Shown here in pieces: positions 12,036-23,631 of a stretch of 64,000 bases of DNA; the first letter of the stretch is position 1; each line of letters starts with the position of its first letter. The position numbers and the translations under genes are program-made. The notes beneath the pieces are model-generated. The model saw nothing but the letters and a program-made list of their open reading frames with translations. It was not told the origin of the DNA and ran no database searches. Location of the stretch: positions 10,001 through 74,000 of the forward strand of contig JACEEZ010012712.1 of the NCBI GenBank assembly GCA_016584305.1, in the 5' to 3' direction. The stretch comes from Chionoecetes opilio. Its lineage: Eukaryota > Arthropoda > Malacostraca > Decapoda > Majidae.

Positions 12036-13344
12036 TGCCCAGATAATAAATTTCTTTTTTACAAATACACCCGGCGGGGTCCCAGGGAGGGCTACGGCTC
12101 GGGTGATGCCGGTAAAATAAATATTTAAGGTTAAAATATTACCCTGTACACTGAGATCCAATGGTCATGAGCTATCACCTGTCTGTGTCTCCGCACACAC
12201 AGCTGCCCTGCCGTGTCAATGCAAATAAAGCTACCAGGAATGCCTGACCCTAAACCTAGGCACAGTAAATGCCTCTGCCACACAGCCAATAGCTTGAGCT
12301 TTGTGCACTACAGATAATATTTCCTCTGTCGTATGTACAGACGAAAAACAAACAATTATCAGGATAAACATAGTATGTACATAACACCGACGCGTTGTCA
12401 TTGATGCTCAGAGCGAGATGAGAGGGAGCGATGTGCCGTGCTAGCGGCTGCCTATGGGAAGCAGTGATGCCGGGGAACTTGGCGGGCCCTGACACCAAGG
12501 CCGGCGAGGCAAGCAGGCTCACTGGACTGCCCCATGAAAAGCAACAGCTGATCCAAAAAACCTGATCTGTCTATTGTATAATGCAAGGATATCAATCTAC
12601 GGCTATAGTGAATAAAAAGTCATTGATTGGTGTCTTCCTGGTTGCAATGGACCGTGGAAGTGACTGCCAGAAAGCCCTAATTCAGCTCAACACACGAGGG
12701 AGGGAATGGCGTGTGCTGACGTGCACAAAGTGAGTGAACACTGTTGTTGCCAAGACTGACTGTGTTGTGTCTGCCTGGGGAGGAATCAGCCCGGTGGACC
12801 GGCCGTCCCCCGTGGCATTCACCCACTTAAATAAGTCATTTAGGATGATCATGAGAAATCAATAACTACATGGCTATCTACTCCACCTCAATGATACCTA
12901 GTGTCCTGCTACTGGACATTGACACTCGGGCGCTGGGATGCTGATGGTAACTCCGGGATTGCTGACCACAAACCAACGTGGGTCCCCCGCCTCCCCGCGC
13001 CGCGGGAGGCGGCGGGGGGCAGGGCGGAGGCTGCCCGCCTGCACGCCGGCTTACACGTATCTTGGGCAGGAACAGACCAAACTTGGACTCGATGCACCCG
13101 GAAGATGGGCAAGGCCCAATGTACCACGCCGATGTGGTCCCGGGTTGGTGGAGCGCTGGTCTGCCGCCGAGCCCGGCATCGCGCCTCCAGAGCCCCCGGC
13201 CCGGCTGTCAGGGAGGGACGGGGTTAGTGGGGAGGAACCGGGGTAGCCATGGGAATGTAGAATAATAGATAGAATAGATACCTAGGAAGATAGGAAGGGA
13301 GGGACGGGGGTCAGCGGGGAGGGCTCGGGTACATAGGAAGGGAG
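12036..13344. other. Unassigned sequence with a GC-rich open region
   Basis: The region holds no repeat array. A GC-rich section at 12,901-13,265 is open in several frames on both strands. On the minus strand an acceptor-like CTCCCTGACAG at about 13,206 is followed by open sequence. I recognise no family, so I leave it as a possible exon of an unknown gene. Confidence 0.3.
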
Positions 13345-13590
13345 AATATAACAGTAAACCTCTCATATTGGGATAATTGGGCCAAGGAGTGGTCCCGAGT
13401 AATGCAAGGATCCGAATAATGGGGGGATATATATGGGGGGATATGTCAAAAAATAATTAATCTATAAATAAATAAATAAATAATAATTCTAGCTATGAAA
13501 ATTTGAACAACCCTACAAAAAAAAAAAAAAAAAAAAAATTTCTAGGGTATATAGCTAAGAAAAATTTCGACCCCCCCCCCCCCCCAAAAA
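13345..13590 (-). mobile_element. Decayed pogo/Tigger-like MITE copy
   Basis: It carries cagtaaacctctcatattgg and gggccaaggagtggtcc, then atgcaaggatccgaataatg, then poly-A and poly-C runs. The same order, reverse-complemented, occurs in the complete element at 60,952-61,232. Only one end is clear here. Confidence 0.7.
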
Positions 13591-13604
13591 AAGGTTTATG
13601 ATAT

Positions 13605-13694
13605 TTCTCATCTCTCTCTCTCCCTCTCTCTCTCTTTCTCCTCTCTCTTGCTCTCTCTCTCTCTCTTCATCTCTCTCTCTCTATCGTCTCCTCC

Positions 13695-13733
<39 letters not shown>

Positions 13734-13893
13734 AAAAACTCATCTTTCCACATATTAAAACTACAGCGCCAATAATAATATTCCTCTTCTCTCCTCTCTC
13801 TCTCTCTCTCTCTCTTATGGCCAATACTACTACTACTCCATTAATAATAATACTAATACTAATACTATTATATATATACTACTACTACTACTT

Positions 13894-13926
<33 letters not shown>

Positions 13927-14029
13927 TACTACCACTACTACTACTACCACTACTACTATTACCACCACTACCACTACTACTACTACCACTACTACTATAC
14001 TACTACTACTATTACCACTACTACTACTT

Positions 14030-14075
<46 letters not shown>

Positions 14076-14098
14076 TACTACTACTACTGTACTTTAGC
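13605..14098. repeat. (CT)n followed by (ACT)n microsatellite
   Basis: (CT)n at 13,612-13,730 and 13,785-13,815, then trinucleotide ACT/ACC repeats to about 14,090. Thr/Leu/Tyr and poly-Ser/Val open frames are repeat products. Confidence 0.93.
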
Positions 14099-14104
14099 TC
14101 GGTT

Positions 14105-14335
14105 ACAGGGAGTTTCGTACACAAGTTGTTTCGTACCCAGGTTTTGCTAGTTGTTTCGTACACTGATTTTGAGTTTTTTCGTACATTTCTGGTGTCGTTT
14201 CGTAACTCTAGTAGTCAAGTTCAACTCTGAGCTGAGTGTACGAAACGACTAAGCTTTCCTATAGACTACGAAACAACTTTTTGGTGTACGAATCTACTGG
14301 TGTACGAAACAACTTGTGTACGAACTGACTGCACC
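14105..14335. mobile_element. MITE with repeated GTTTCGTAC motifs and inverted ends
   Basis: The left end contains gtttcgtacacaagttgttt. The right end contains its reverse complement, aaacaacttgtgtacgaact. Between them the motif tttcgtac / gtacgaaa recurs about ten times in both orientations, giving subterminal repeats around the two arms. No open frame. Confidence 0.75.
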
Positions 14336-14369
14336 CCGTTTAGCTCCCATGACCTGACATGCTTCTTAG

Positions 14370-14541
14370 TGACACCACCACTACTACCACTACCACTACT
14401 ACCACCACTACCACTACCACTACCACCACTACGACCACCACCACTACTACTACTACTACCACCACCACCACCACTACTACTACTACTACCACCACTACCA
14501 CTACCACTACTACTACTACCACCACCACCACCACCACCACC

Positions 14542-14572
<31 letters not shown>

Positions 14573-14675
14573 ACACCACTACCACTACCACTACTACTAC
14601 TTCTACTGTACTTTAAACACTACTTTCAACTTTAACCTATGACCTGACATGCTTCTTAGTGACACCACCACTACC

Positions 14676-14707
<32 letters not shown>

Positions 14708-14710
14708 TCC
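14370..14710. repeat. (ACC)n/(ACT)n microsatellite
   Basis: Trinucleotide ACC/ACT array with a second short block at 14,665-14,708. The phrase gacctgacatgcttcttagt occurs at both 14,350 and 14,641, so the flank was duplicated with the array. Poly-Val and poly-Thr open frames are artefacts. Confidence 0.93.
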
Positions 14711-14764
14711 TGACTGCTTCTGACCTGGTGGTGTGAGCCGTCCCCGAGGTCAAGGGTCATCTGT

Positions 14765-14884
14765 GTGCCCTCGAGTGCCTCCAGGGGCCAAGACGGTGGT
14801 CCTGAAGGTACAGGGCCAAGAGGGAGGAGGAGGCCAGGGCCACGTCAGGCAGGATCTCACTTAGGTGGCCCTCGTCCGTCTGTG
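14765..14884 (-). CDS. Possible BTBD7-like C-terminal motif exon (tentative)
   Basis: On the minus strand an acceptor-like CCCTCACACAG (ending about 14,885) is followed by an open frame reading TDEGHLSEILPDVALASSSL, then LALYLQDHRLGPW and a stop. The pattern LxDL/I-PDI/VA-...-S-L-...-D-R-L resembles a conserved motif near the C-terminus of BTBD7 proteins, but only loosely. It also lies upstream of the BTB exon on that strand, the wrong order for one intact gene. It may be unrelated. Confidence 0.3.
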
Positions 14885-14889
14885 TGAGG

Positions 14890-15599
14890 GAGTGTGTGTT
14901 ATTATATTATATAGTTAAATAGAGATGTAGTACAGTATAGATAGTATTATATTACAGTTATTAGTACTATTACAGTTAGTTGTCATGCCACGCCAGCGAC
15001 CGATTGGATAGAACCTTAGCGGGTTTGGGGGGGCGCTAAAACAGGAGCTACATTAACACCCCCCCGTTGAGCCCGCGTACGCAATTTCCCTCCCCCCTTC
15101 GGGAGTAGGGCAGCGTGGGGCTTAACAATCCTTATCCTATCCTTCCCCTACTAAGGAAAATAACAAGAAAGAGATAACAACAAGAATATGAGTACTAGCT
15201 TCACAAACACATCCTGAGAACATCACAACAACAACATGAGTACTGGCTTTCCCCTACTAAGGAATGTTCAAATTACATTCCCCTAATAATTCACCTATTT
15301 AGGAATGTTCAAGCTGCATTCCCTCTTATAATTGTTGCATAATCCTAACACAATCAAGGCAAGAAGGATGAGGCGAGCCACTGGACTAGCACTGGGAAAC
15401 ACTCGATATGCAGCTTCCTTGTAACAGACTGGTTGCCAACTCAAACATAACGGCTACATATTTCATTTAGCTTGTAGTTTTTGTACCCTACGCAGTAATA
15501 TATAAATTTGTCACATTGAATAGCCTTATACCTACTAACATGACGCATATAAAAAGAAAATATACACAAAATCATGTCTAGAGCTGTTGTTGTTGTTTT
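14890..15599. other. Unassigned sequence
   Basis: No gene is recognised. The fragment cccctactaaggaa and a related ggaatgttcaa(g/a)ttacattccc phrase are repeated at 15,145-15,165 and 15,250-15,325, which suggests an old duplication. Confidence 0.4.
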
Positions 15600-15745
15600 A
15601 AATAAAGTTTGTCCCTATAAAGAAGACAGTAAGAGAATATAAAAAGAGGGGTGGGCCAATTTAGTTCGGGAGGGGTCTTGTTACTCCTCTCTTGAAAAGA
15701 TTGAAGTCGTAGGAAGGTGGAAAAATAGAAACAATAGAATGAAAT
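15600..15745 (-). mobile_element. 3' end of a LINE, C-terminal reverse-transcriptase tail
   Basis: It matches the 3' part of the LINE copies at 24.9, 37.4 and 39.8 kb (tataaagaagacagtaagag; gtcttgttactc; ttgaaaagat). On the minus strand it codes the end of the RT protein (SYDFNLFKRGVTRPLPN in the better frame) and runs directly into the 23-bp satellite. Confidence 0.75.
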
Positions 15746-15749
15746 AGTA

Positions 15750-18240
15750 TCCAAGTAGTAGTAGAAATAGTATCCAAGTAGTAGTAGAAATAGTATCCAA
15801 GTAGTAGTAGAAATAGTATCCAAGTAGTAGTAGAAATAGTATCCAAGTAGTAGTAGAAATAGTATCCAAGTAGTAGTAGAAAAAGTATCCAAGTAGTAGT
15901 AGAAATAGTATCCAAGTAGTAGTAGAAATAGTATCCAAGTAGTAGTGAAATAGTATCCAAGTAGTAGTAGAAATAGTATCCAAGTAGTAGTAGAAATAGT
16001 ATCCAAGTAGTAGTAGAAATAGTATCCAAGTAGTAGTAGAAATAGTATCCAAGTAGTAGTAGAAATAGTATCCAAGTAGTAGTAGAAATAGTATCCAAGT
16101 AGTAGTAGAAATAGTATCCAAGTAGTAGTAGAAATAGTATCCAAGTAGTAGTAGAAATAGTATCCAAGTAGTGTAGAAATAGTATCCAAGTAGTTTGTAG
16201 AAATAGTATCCAAGTAGTAGTAGAAATAGTATCCAAGTAGTAGTAGAAATAGTTTTCCAAGTAGTAGTAGAAATAGTATCCAAGTAGTAGTAGAAATAGT
16301 ATCCAAGTAGTAGTAGAAATAGTATCCAAGTAGTAGTAGAATAGTATCCAAGTTAGTAGTAGAAATAGTATCCAAGTAGTAGTAGAAATAGTATCCAAGT
16401 AGTAGTAGAAATAGTATCCAAGTAGTAGTAGAAATAGTATCCAAGTAGTAGTAGAAATAGTATCCAAGTAGTAGTAGAAATAGTATCCAAGTAGTAGTAG
16501 AAATAGTATCCAAAGTAGTAGTAGGGAAAAAGTATCCAAGTAGTAGTAGAAATAGTATCCAAGTAGTAGTAGAAATAGTATCCAAGTAGTAGTAAAATAG
16601 TATCCAAAATAGTAGTAGAAATAGTATCCAGTAGTAGTAGAAATAATATCCAAGTAGTAAATAGAAATAGTATCTATCAAATTAGTAGTAGAAATAGTAT
16701 CCAAGTAGTAGTAGAAATAGTATCCAAGTAGTAGTAGAAATAGTATCTATCAATTAGTAGTAGAAATAGTATCCAAGTAGTAGTAGAAATAGTATCCAAG
16801 TAGTAGTAGAAATAGTATCTATCAAATTAGTAGTAGAAATAGTATCCAAGTAGTAGTAGAAATAGTATCCAAGTAGTAGTAGAAATAATATCCAAGTAGT
16901 AGTAGAAATAGTATCTATCAAATTAGTAGTAGAAATAGTATCCAAGTAGTAGTAGAAATAGTATCCAAGTAGTAGTAGAAATAGTATCTATCAAATTAGT
17001 AGTAGAAATAGTATCCAAGTAGTAGTAGAAATAGTATCTATCAAATTAGTAGTAGAAATAGTATCCAAGTAGTAGTAGAAATAGTATCTATCCAATTAGT
17101 AGTAGAAATAGTATCCAAGTAGTAGTAGAAATAGTATCCAAGTAGTAGTATAAATAGTATCTATCAAATTAGTAGTAGAAATAGTATCCAAGTAGTAGTA
17201 GAAATAGTATCCAAGTAGTAGTAGAAATAGTATCTATCAAATTAGTAGTAGAAATAGTATCCAAGTAGTAGTAGAAATAGTATCTATCAAATTAGTAGTA
17301 GAAATAGTATCCAAGTAGTAGTATAAATAGTATCCAAGTAGTAGTAGAAATAGTATCCAATTAGTAGTAGAAATAGTATCCAAGTAGTAGTATAAATAGT
17401 GTCTATCCAATTAGTAGTAGAAATAGTATCCAAGTAGTAGTAGAAATAGTATCTATCCAATTAGTAGTAGAAATAGTATCAAAGTAGTAGTAGAAATAGT
17501 ATCTATCAAATTAGTAGTAGAAATAGTATCCAAGTAGTAGTAGAAATAGTATCCAAGTAGTAGTAGAAATAGTATCCAAGTAGTAGTAGAAATAGTATCC
17601 AAGTAGTAGTAGAAATAGTATCCAATTAGTAGTAGAAATAGTATCCAAGTAGTAGTATAAATAGTATCTATCAAATTAGTAGTAGAAATAGTATCCAAGT
17701 AGTAGTAGAAATAGTATCTATCAAATTAGTAGTAGAAATAGTATCCAAGTAGTAGTAGAAATAGTATCCAAGTAGTAGTAGAAATAGTATCCAAGTAGTA
17801 GTAGAAATAGTATCCAATTAGTAGTAGAAATAGTATCCAAGTAGTAGTAGAAATAGTACCCAAGTAGTAGTAGAAATAGTATCCAAGTAGTAGTAGAAAT
17901 AGTATCCAAGTAGTAGTAGAAATAGTATCCAAGTAGTAGTAGAAATAGTATCTATCAAATTAGTAGTAGAAATAGTTATCCCAAGTAGTAGTAGAAATAG
18001 TATCCAAGTAGTAGTAGAAATAGTATCCAAGTAGTAGTAGAAATAGTATCCAAGTAGTAGTAGAAATAGTATCTATCAAATTAGTAGTAGAAATAGTATC
18101 CAAGTAGTAGTAGAAATAGTATCCAAGTAGTAGTAGAAATAGTATCCAAGTAGTAGTAGAAATAGTATCCAAGTAGTAGTAGAAATAGTATCCAAGTAGT
18201 AGTAGAAATAGTATCCAAGTAGTAGAAATAGTATCCAATG
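15750..18240. repeat. 23-bp satellite array, about 100 copies
   Basis: The unit is aagtagtagtagaaatagta plus tcc (23 bases). A variant unit with tctatcaaattagtagtag insertions recurs every two to five units between about 16,670 and 18,090 but is absent from 15,750-16,660, so the array has a higher-order second half. Large minus-strand Leu/Tyr/Thr open frames are translations of the repeat. Confidence 0.97.
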
Positions 18241-18429
18241 GGTGACTTACGATAAGGTTGGAGAGGGTATAGCTGGGCAGGTGGTAGGAACAGTTCTATC
18301 TGGTCGGCCGTGGGATGAAGACCTGCTGTTCAAAAGTCATCAAAGACGTGGGAACAGCAGCCTGCACAGTGTTGGTGATCCTCGGGCTTCCAGGACGTCA
18401 CATAGCCCTGAAATTTCACCTTTGAATAT

Positions 18430-18600
18430 TCATCTAGAACAAAAAAAAATAAGAAAGTAAATGGAAGCTACAAGAGGCCGTGAGACCTACACGTGGTAGT
18501 TCCTGTTACTTACCACTACCTATATCCACCTTACATCCCCATCCATGACATTGTCCAGCCTCCTTCTAAAACTCCCTATTGACTCCGCACTAACCACACA
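18430..18600 (-). mobile_element. LINE tail fragment
   Basis: It carries the widespread tail ggaagctacaagaggccgtg, then cacgtggtagttcctgttac, then tccagcctccttctaaaact and gactccgcactaac. The same order is seen at 25,480-25,705. It is the 3' end of a LINE read on the minus strand. Confidence 0.7.
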
Positions 18601-18724
18601 CACATACACACAAAATCTGTGTGTGTGTGTGTTTGAGAGAGATAGACAGAGGGACAGTTTGAGAGAGAGAGAGAGTGTGTGTGTGTGTGTGAGAGAGATA
18701 GACAGAGGGACAGTTTGAGAGAGT

Positions 18725-18756
<32 letters not shown>

Positions 18757-18839
18757 TAGACAGAGGGACAGTTTGAGAGAGTGTGTGTGTGTGTGTGTGT
18801 GTGTGTTTGAGAGAGATAGACAGAGGGACAGTTTGAGAG

Positions 18840-18873
<34 letters not shown>

Positions 18874-19016
18874 AGAGAGATAGACAGAGGGACAGTTTGA
18901 GAGAGTGTGTGTGTGTGTGTGTGTGTTTGAGAGAGATAGACAGAGGGACAGTTTGAGAGAGAGAGATCCCTCTTATGTATGTATGTGTGTGTGTGTGTGT
19001 GTGTGTGTGAAGAGAG
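18600..19016. repeat. VNTR of GT and GA blocks, about seven units
   Basis: Each unit carries gagagagatagacagaggga, then cagtttgagaga and a GT run of variable length. The minus-strand open frame (Leu-Ser-Gln-Thr-Val-Pro repeats) is an artefact. Confidence 0.92.
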
Positions 19017-19079
19017 AGAGCCTTAATTTTAGTGATGGGACCTCGGTATATCTTCTTCTTGACCTCTAAAACTAAGCCT

Positions 19080-19293
<214 letters not shown>

Positions 19294-19614
19294 AGAGCCA
19301 GCGTGGGTGTGGGTGCCTTACCTCAAGACATCTTTCTGGGTTCCTCAAAGCCTCTCAGCATTCCCTTCACCTGTCCGTCTGTCTGTCTGTCTGTCTGTCT
19401 GAACTCTAATGTTTCTATCAATCCTTGGTGTGGGATGAGAAGTTTCTACCTAGAGTTATGTTTTGACGTCACTATAGTTTGTGTATCACGTAGATTTGTC
19501 AACCTTTCTCCCTCAGTGATTTGTAGTAAGTATTTGTATAGTAGTATTAGTCAGCCAGGCAAACTCCTTTCATGTTCGTTCAGTCTTGTCACTAACTTTT
19601 TGAAATAATTAGTA

Positions 19615-19801
19615 GTCTATTACAGGAAAACTTCTCATAGGCGGAATCATTGGGCCAAGGAGTGGTCCGAGTCATGCAAGGATCCGAATAATGGGGGGAG
19701 ATGTAAATTTTAAAAAAAATTGTATAGCTAGGAAATTTTGACCCCCCCCCCCCCCCCCCAAAAAAATCTAGGTGTATATATAGCTAGGAAATTTCGACCC
19801 C

Positions 19802-19837
<36 letters not shown>

Positions 19838-19895
19838 AGGTGTATAAATAGCTAGGAAATTTCGACCTCTAAAAAAAAAAAAAAAAAAAATCTTT
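19615..19895 (-). mobile_element. Decayed pogo/Tigger-like MITE copy
   Basis: It carries attgggccaaggagtggtcc, catgcaaggatccgaataat and repeats of ctaggaaatttcgacc separated by poly-C and poly-A runs, as in the 13.35 and 60.95 kb copies. The poly-A tracts reach about 30 bases. Confidence 0.7.
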
Positions 19896-20129
19896 GTCTG
19901 GCGTGTCTGGGGGACTGCCGGGTGCCTTGTGGTGGTGACTCATACTTTGCCTTGCCCACAGGTGTCATAAGAGTGCCAGCAATGGGTGTGTGAGGCACTG
20001 TGCCACCCGTCACCACCACCACCACCACCCTCAACACACCAGGGTCCACACAAGCAGCCGTGCATTGGAAGGAACACCTTGAACACAACAACAACAGCAG
20101 CAACACAGCCTGCTTGTACATCCCTTGAT

Positions 20130-21905
20130 AAGTAGAAGAAAAAGTTACTATTATGACAAGTGTTCTGATGTATTCTCCTCTGCAAAGTCAAGCAGCAATT
20201 GGCCATTTCCATTTACTTCCTCTCCTAACACACCAATGTGACCATTCATGTCTCCCATCACAATCACATTTTCACTCCTATTCTGTTCTACAAACCTTTG
20301 CACAATTCTATACTTCCTCTCATTCTCGGCTCTCGCTCCTGTTCCTTCCACTGTCATGTAACACACTATCACCAAGATCCTTTCTCTTCCCTTTCGCACC
20401 TTATATTCCAGACGTACTGCCATGATATCCTCACCCATTTCACACCCTCCTACATCTAGCTCCTCCTACATCTATACCTGCTTCCTGCCTCACAAGTACT
20501 CCCACTCCGCCACCCTTTTTCTGCTGCTTACTTCTGCCCTTGCCGATCATACTGTAAGTCTCAGATCTAAGTTCAATTCTCTCTCTCTCATTTGTGTTTC
20601 TGTCACTCCAACTACGTCAATGTTCCATTCATTCATTTCCCTGCTGAGGTCTTCCATATATTCAACATTCCATCCTCTAACATTCACACAGCCCAACCTC
20701 ACATTCCCTTTTGTTGTCAACAGTCACTCATTCGCATTTGTCACCCTCTTTGCCCTCAACCTGCAGTCTCTCAGTCGCGCGTATCCACTCAAGCATTCTC
20801 CTGCACATCCGCCTCTCTCCTTCCCAGTTTAGGTGCACTTTGTCTCCCTCAAAGACCTCCTGTGGGAGTGCACCGTCCAGGTCTATGAAGCTTACTCCAT
20901 AGTCCCCTGGATCCTTACTGCACTCCGCTTTCATTCTTACAACCTCCTCTTGGAGTCGCGTCTCATTTCCTCATACCCTGCATTTTCCCAAGGTCGCCTC
21001 ATGATTCCCACCACAGCCACTCGTACTTTCTTCCTGTCCTTCTTTATATCCTTAAGGCACTCCATCACCTTGCCCACCGTCTGCTCGGGGCCTAATCTCC
21101 TAAGGCTGTTCCCCCCTCCCTGCATTATCACCATTCCTTCCTGTACATCATTCACCTGCTCCCTCACCTCCCTCACAACATCCTCCATACCCTTGCCACT
21201 CAGGCTAACCAGCACTCTTCTGGTCTCTCAAAGCCACGTGTCGCCTTAACATTCTTCACCATACTGTCCCCTATACACAGTATGGGCCACTTCTTTGCCC
21301 TGCGGTTGTCCCCCGTTGCTCTACCAGTCCTGACCCTCCCTGGGTTGGTAATCTCCACTACCTCATCTCCCCCACTCAGGCCTGTAGCGGCCACAGCCCC
21401 ACCGGGAGCCGGGGCATCAGGTCCCCTAGCCTCATCCACGCCCTCGGCAGCCGCTCCAGGCAAAGGCGATGGGGGGGCGGATCGACCAGCCTCACCCACA
21501 GAATTCAGTGGCCTCAACTGCCTCTACTGGTGAGGATGAGGAGGGAGCAGGTCCCCCAGTCTCACCCACACCCTCAACAGCCCCCCTACTTCGACAGCTT
21601 CCACCGCTGCAGCTCCCCTAGTCTCACCCACACCCTCAACATCCCTAGACCGCCCTGCTGCGACATCTTCCACCGCTGCAGCTCCTCCAGTCTCCTCTCC
21701 TTCGGGCATGCCTGCTTTGGTGACGTCTAGCGTGAAGCAGCCCTCATCCCCAGGGCCCGTGGTGGGTCTGGCCCCCAAGCCCCGCTCATTACCCTCTGCT
21801 GCCATCACGGCTCTGGCATCCTGCTCTCCTGTGTACAGCAAGGCAGTAATGACTTTCTCCGTCACACAAAACAAGGCCGAGAGGAACAACGCCAAAAACA
21901 AAAGT
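20130..21905 (-). pseudogene. Decayed LINE (CR1-like) with SGNH-type ORF1 and endonuclease fragment
   Basis: Minus-strand segments in three different frames read as one element. 21,901-21,200 is Pro/Ala/Gly-rich and ends with KKWPILCIGDSMVKNV, an SGNH-hydrolase block I (GDS). 21,215-20,937 has MVIMQGGGNSL (block III, GGN) and VRVAVVGIMRRP. 20,934-20,728 has GDKVHLNWEGERRM (block V, with His). 20,438-20,151 has ENVIVMGDMNGHIG, typical of the endonuclease/exonuclease/phosphatase domain of LINEs. SGNH-like ORF1 proteins are known from CR1-type LINEs. The frame changes and the missing reverse transcriptase show the element is dead and truncated at its 3' side near 20,130. Confidence 0.75.
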
Positions 21906-22927
21906 CTTGCATATTATTTATTTGCCATAGAAATACAGCCTGTATAATCAAGCTGAGAAAATGATAACAATATTTCCCCTCTATACAAAAGTAGTGTGTG
22001 AGTTTGTATTAGATAATATCAATAATCTGGGACAAAACTATAAAGCCAGTGGAGTCATTTGGCGAGAAGCGTCTTGACACGTGGTACTGCTCGATGTGTG
22101 CTGACTAGACGTCATTCCACAGGGAAGTGAGCGGCTTGGTGAGCCAAGCCGCTCACTGCTAAATGTATCAACTATTGTGCACACTTTACGTTGAATAAAA
22201 TATCTTCATTTGTGGCAGTTGCGGCAAGTGGCGTCGCCCGTGTCTGCCGCGCCCGGGTCTAAAACCTCTTTAGACGAGAGCGCTCTCACCTCGGGGTTAT
22301 ACACTCATATATTTAACACAGTATTAGATATATTATACACTGATTATTTTAACATGACTTATGTACATATATGATACAAATTAATATATATGTGTGACTA
22401 CATCTGACTAAATGGCACTGAATCCATAGTGTTCCTTTCTTTTCCTGCTTCCTAGTGTTGATCTAAGTAGCAATGCCGCTGTGGTTGTGGTGGTACACGA
22501 GGCAGCCCTCAGAGCACCAATGTCAGGGCTGCTCCTCACTCTCTCCTCGGCTGCATGGAATGTGTATCCTTTGAAAGACTAGATAATGGCTAGATAAACA
22601 ACCTGACTTTGCCCAACACTGACCCCTCCTCCCCTCACACCCTTCAGGGCGTCCTCAGCCAGCCACCCACAGCAGGCCTCACAACCCCCTTCTACTAACA
22701 CTTCTAGTCACATGGGCGGTCGCTACCTTCAACAAAGGGTGGCATTCATTATCATCCCACACTGTCCACAGACCCAACCCTACCCAGCAGACCATCCCCA
22801 GGTCAAACCTTTCTCCCGTGACCTATCTATCCATTATTCCAGGGTCTATCATCCCCACAGGAAGGCAGCGATCCAGCTCTCCTCCACACCGGGTGCCCCG
22901 AGATCAGCCCGCGATGTCCTCCGGGGC
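21906..22927. other. Unassigned sequence with one strong hairpin
   Basis: No gene is recognised. A perfect stem occurs at about 22,127-22,157 (gtgagcggcttgg, loop tgag, ccaagccgctcac). A smaller one, gtctaaa...tttagac, lies near 22,257. An aataaa follows at about 22,195. Confidence 0.35.
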
Positions 22928-23175
22928 TTAAACAGATGCCCGAGGAAGGACGCCGTAGGAATGGGGGACCTTCTGGCGGCCTGGACGTCTGCGGTGAGGG
23001 AGTCCGGCAGGAGACGTGGCCAGCGAAGGGTTAGTGGACTGGAATGACACAGACATGCCAGAGTCCAGGGATCCCATGCTGCCTCTCCGCCCCGCCAGCG
23101 TCCCCGCACCACTGCCGCAGCCACCCTCTGTTGACCACACCACCACCTTCACCACACCACACGCTCCTCTACTAA
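22928..23175 (-). CDS. IQSEC: Probable C-terminal exon of the IQSEC/schizo-type Arf-GEF
   Basis: The minus-strand frame ends at a stop at 22,928-22,930. It contains AGRRGSMGSLDSGMSVSFQS, a Ser-rich motif resembling the GRRSSAGSLDS region that follows the PH domain in IQSEC proteins. It continues through PSLATSPAGLPHRRRPGRQ to ...GVLPRASV. It lies downstream of the Sec7 exon on the same strand, the expected order. The acceptor is not certain: AG candidates near 23,177 (GCCTTAG) and 23,121 (GTCAACAG) are both poor. The residues after the GSLDSG motif are arginine- and proline-rich and unstructured. The exon call rests on this one motif and on gene order. Confidence 0.5.
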
Positions 23176-23631
23176 GGCTTTATGTATCACCTGTTACTAT
23201 ACTATTCCATTTGGCAAGGACACACGATTGCTTAGTCCCGGCGATTGCTCTCTGGGTAGCCGAGATGCTTGATATCGGCGAGCATAGTCGTCAACAGGCA
23301 ATGCTCCCCGCTATCCAGTATCTCCGCTACCCAGAGTCGCCTGGACTAAGCTATCGTGAGCGTCCTTGCCAAAATGAATAGAGTCTAGAGACATGGTTCC
23401 CTGGATGTCTTCCCCTGGGTGAGGGTCCATCCAAGGAACGCACATCTTGAGAGCTGGGAATTCTTGACATGTTGACTTATTAAACCAATGAAAATGACGA
23501 CTCCAGGAATTAATTCTTGGCACATTTTTCTCATGGACGTAATTTCATTTTAGATTAATGCCGCATATTGACATTGACAACTGACAATTCCTTCACAATA
23601 AAGATACAGTGAAGAGACCAATGACCTATAG
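23176..23631. other. Unassigned; short inverted repeat
   Basis: 23,213-23,380 contains two facing copies of a ~70-base segment (ttggcaaggacacacgattgcttagtccc and the reverse-complement-like gactaagctatcgtgagc...ttgccaa), with centre near 23,290. This suggests another small foldback element. No gene is seen. Confidence 0.4.

Noticed and set aside
12901..13265. Novel gene in a GC-rich open region
   Set aside because: Open in three frames on plus and one on minus because of GC content. No recognisable motif, and splice sites ambiguous.
15578..16704. 335- and 347-residue minus-strand frames (Leu/Tyr/Thr/Asp repeats)
   Set aside because: Frame-shifted readings of the 23-bp satellite. Only the last ~40 residues belong to a real LINE protein end.
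22080..22300. Histone-type or terminator-like stem at 22,127
   Set aside because: The stem is strong, but no histone gene or other gene end is recognisable nearby.
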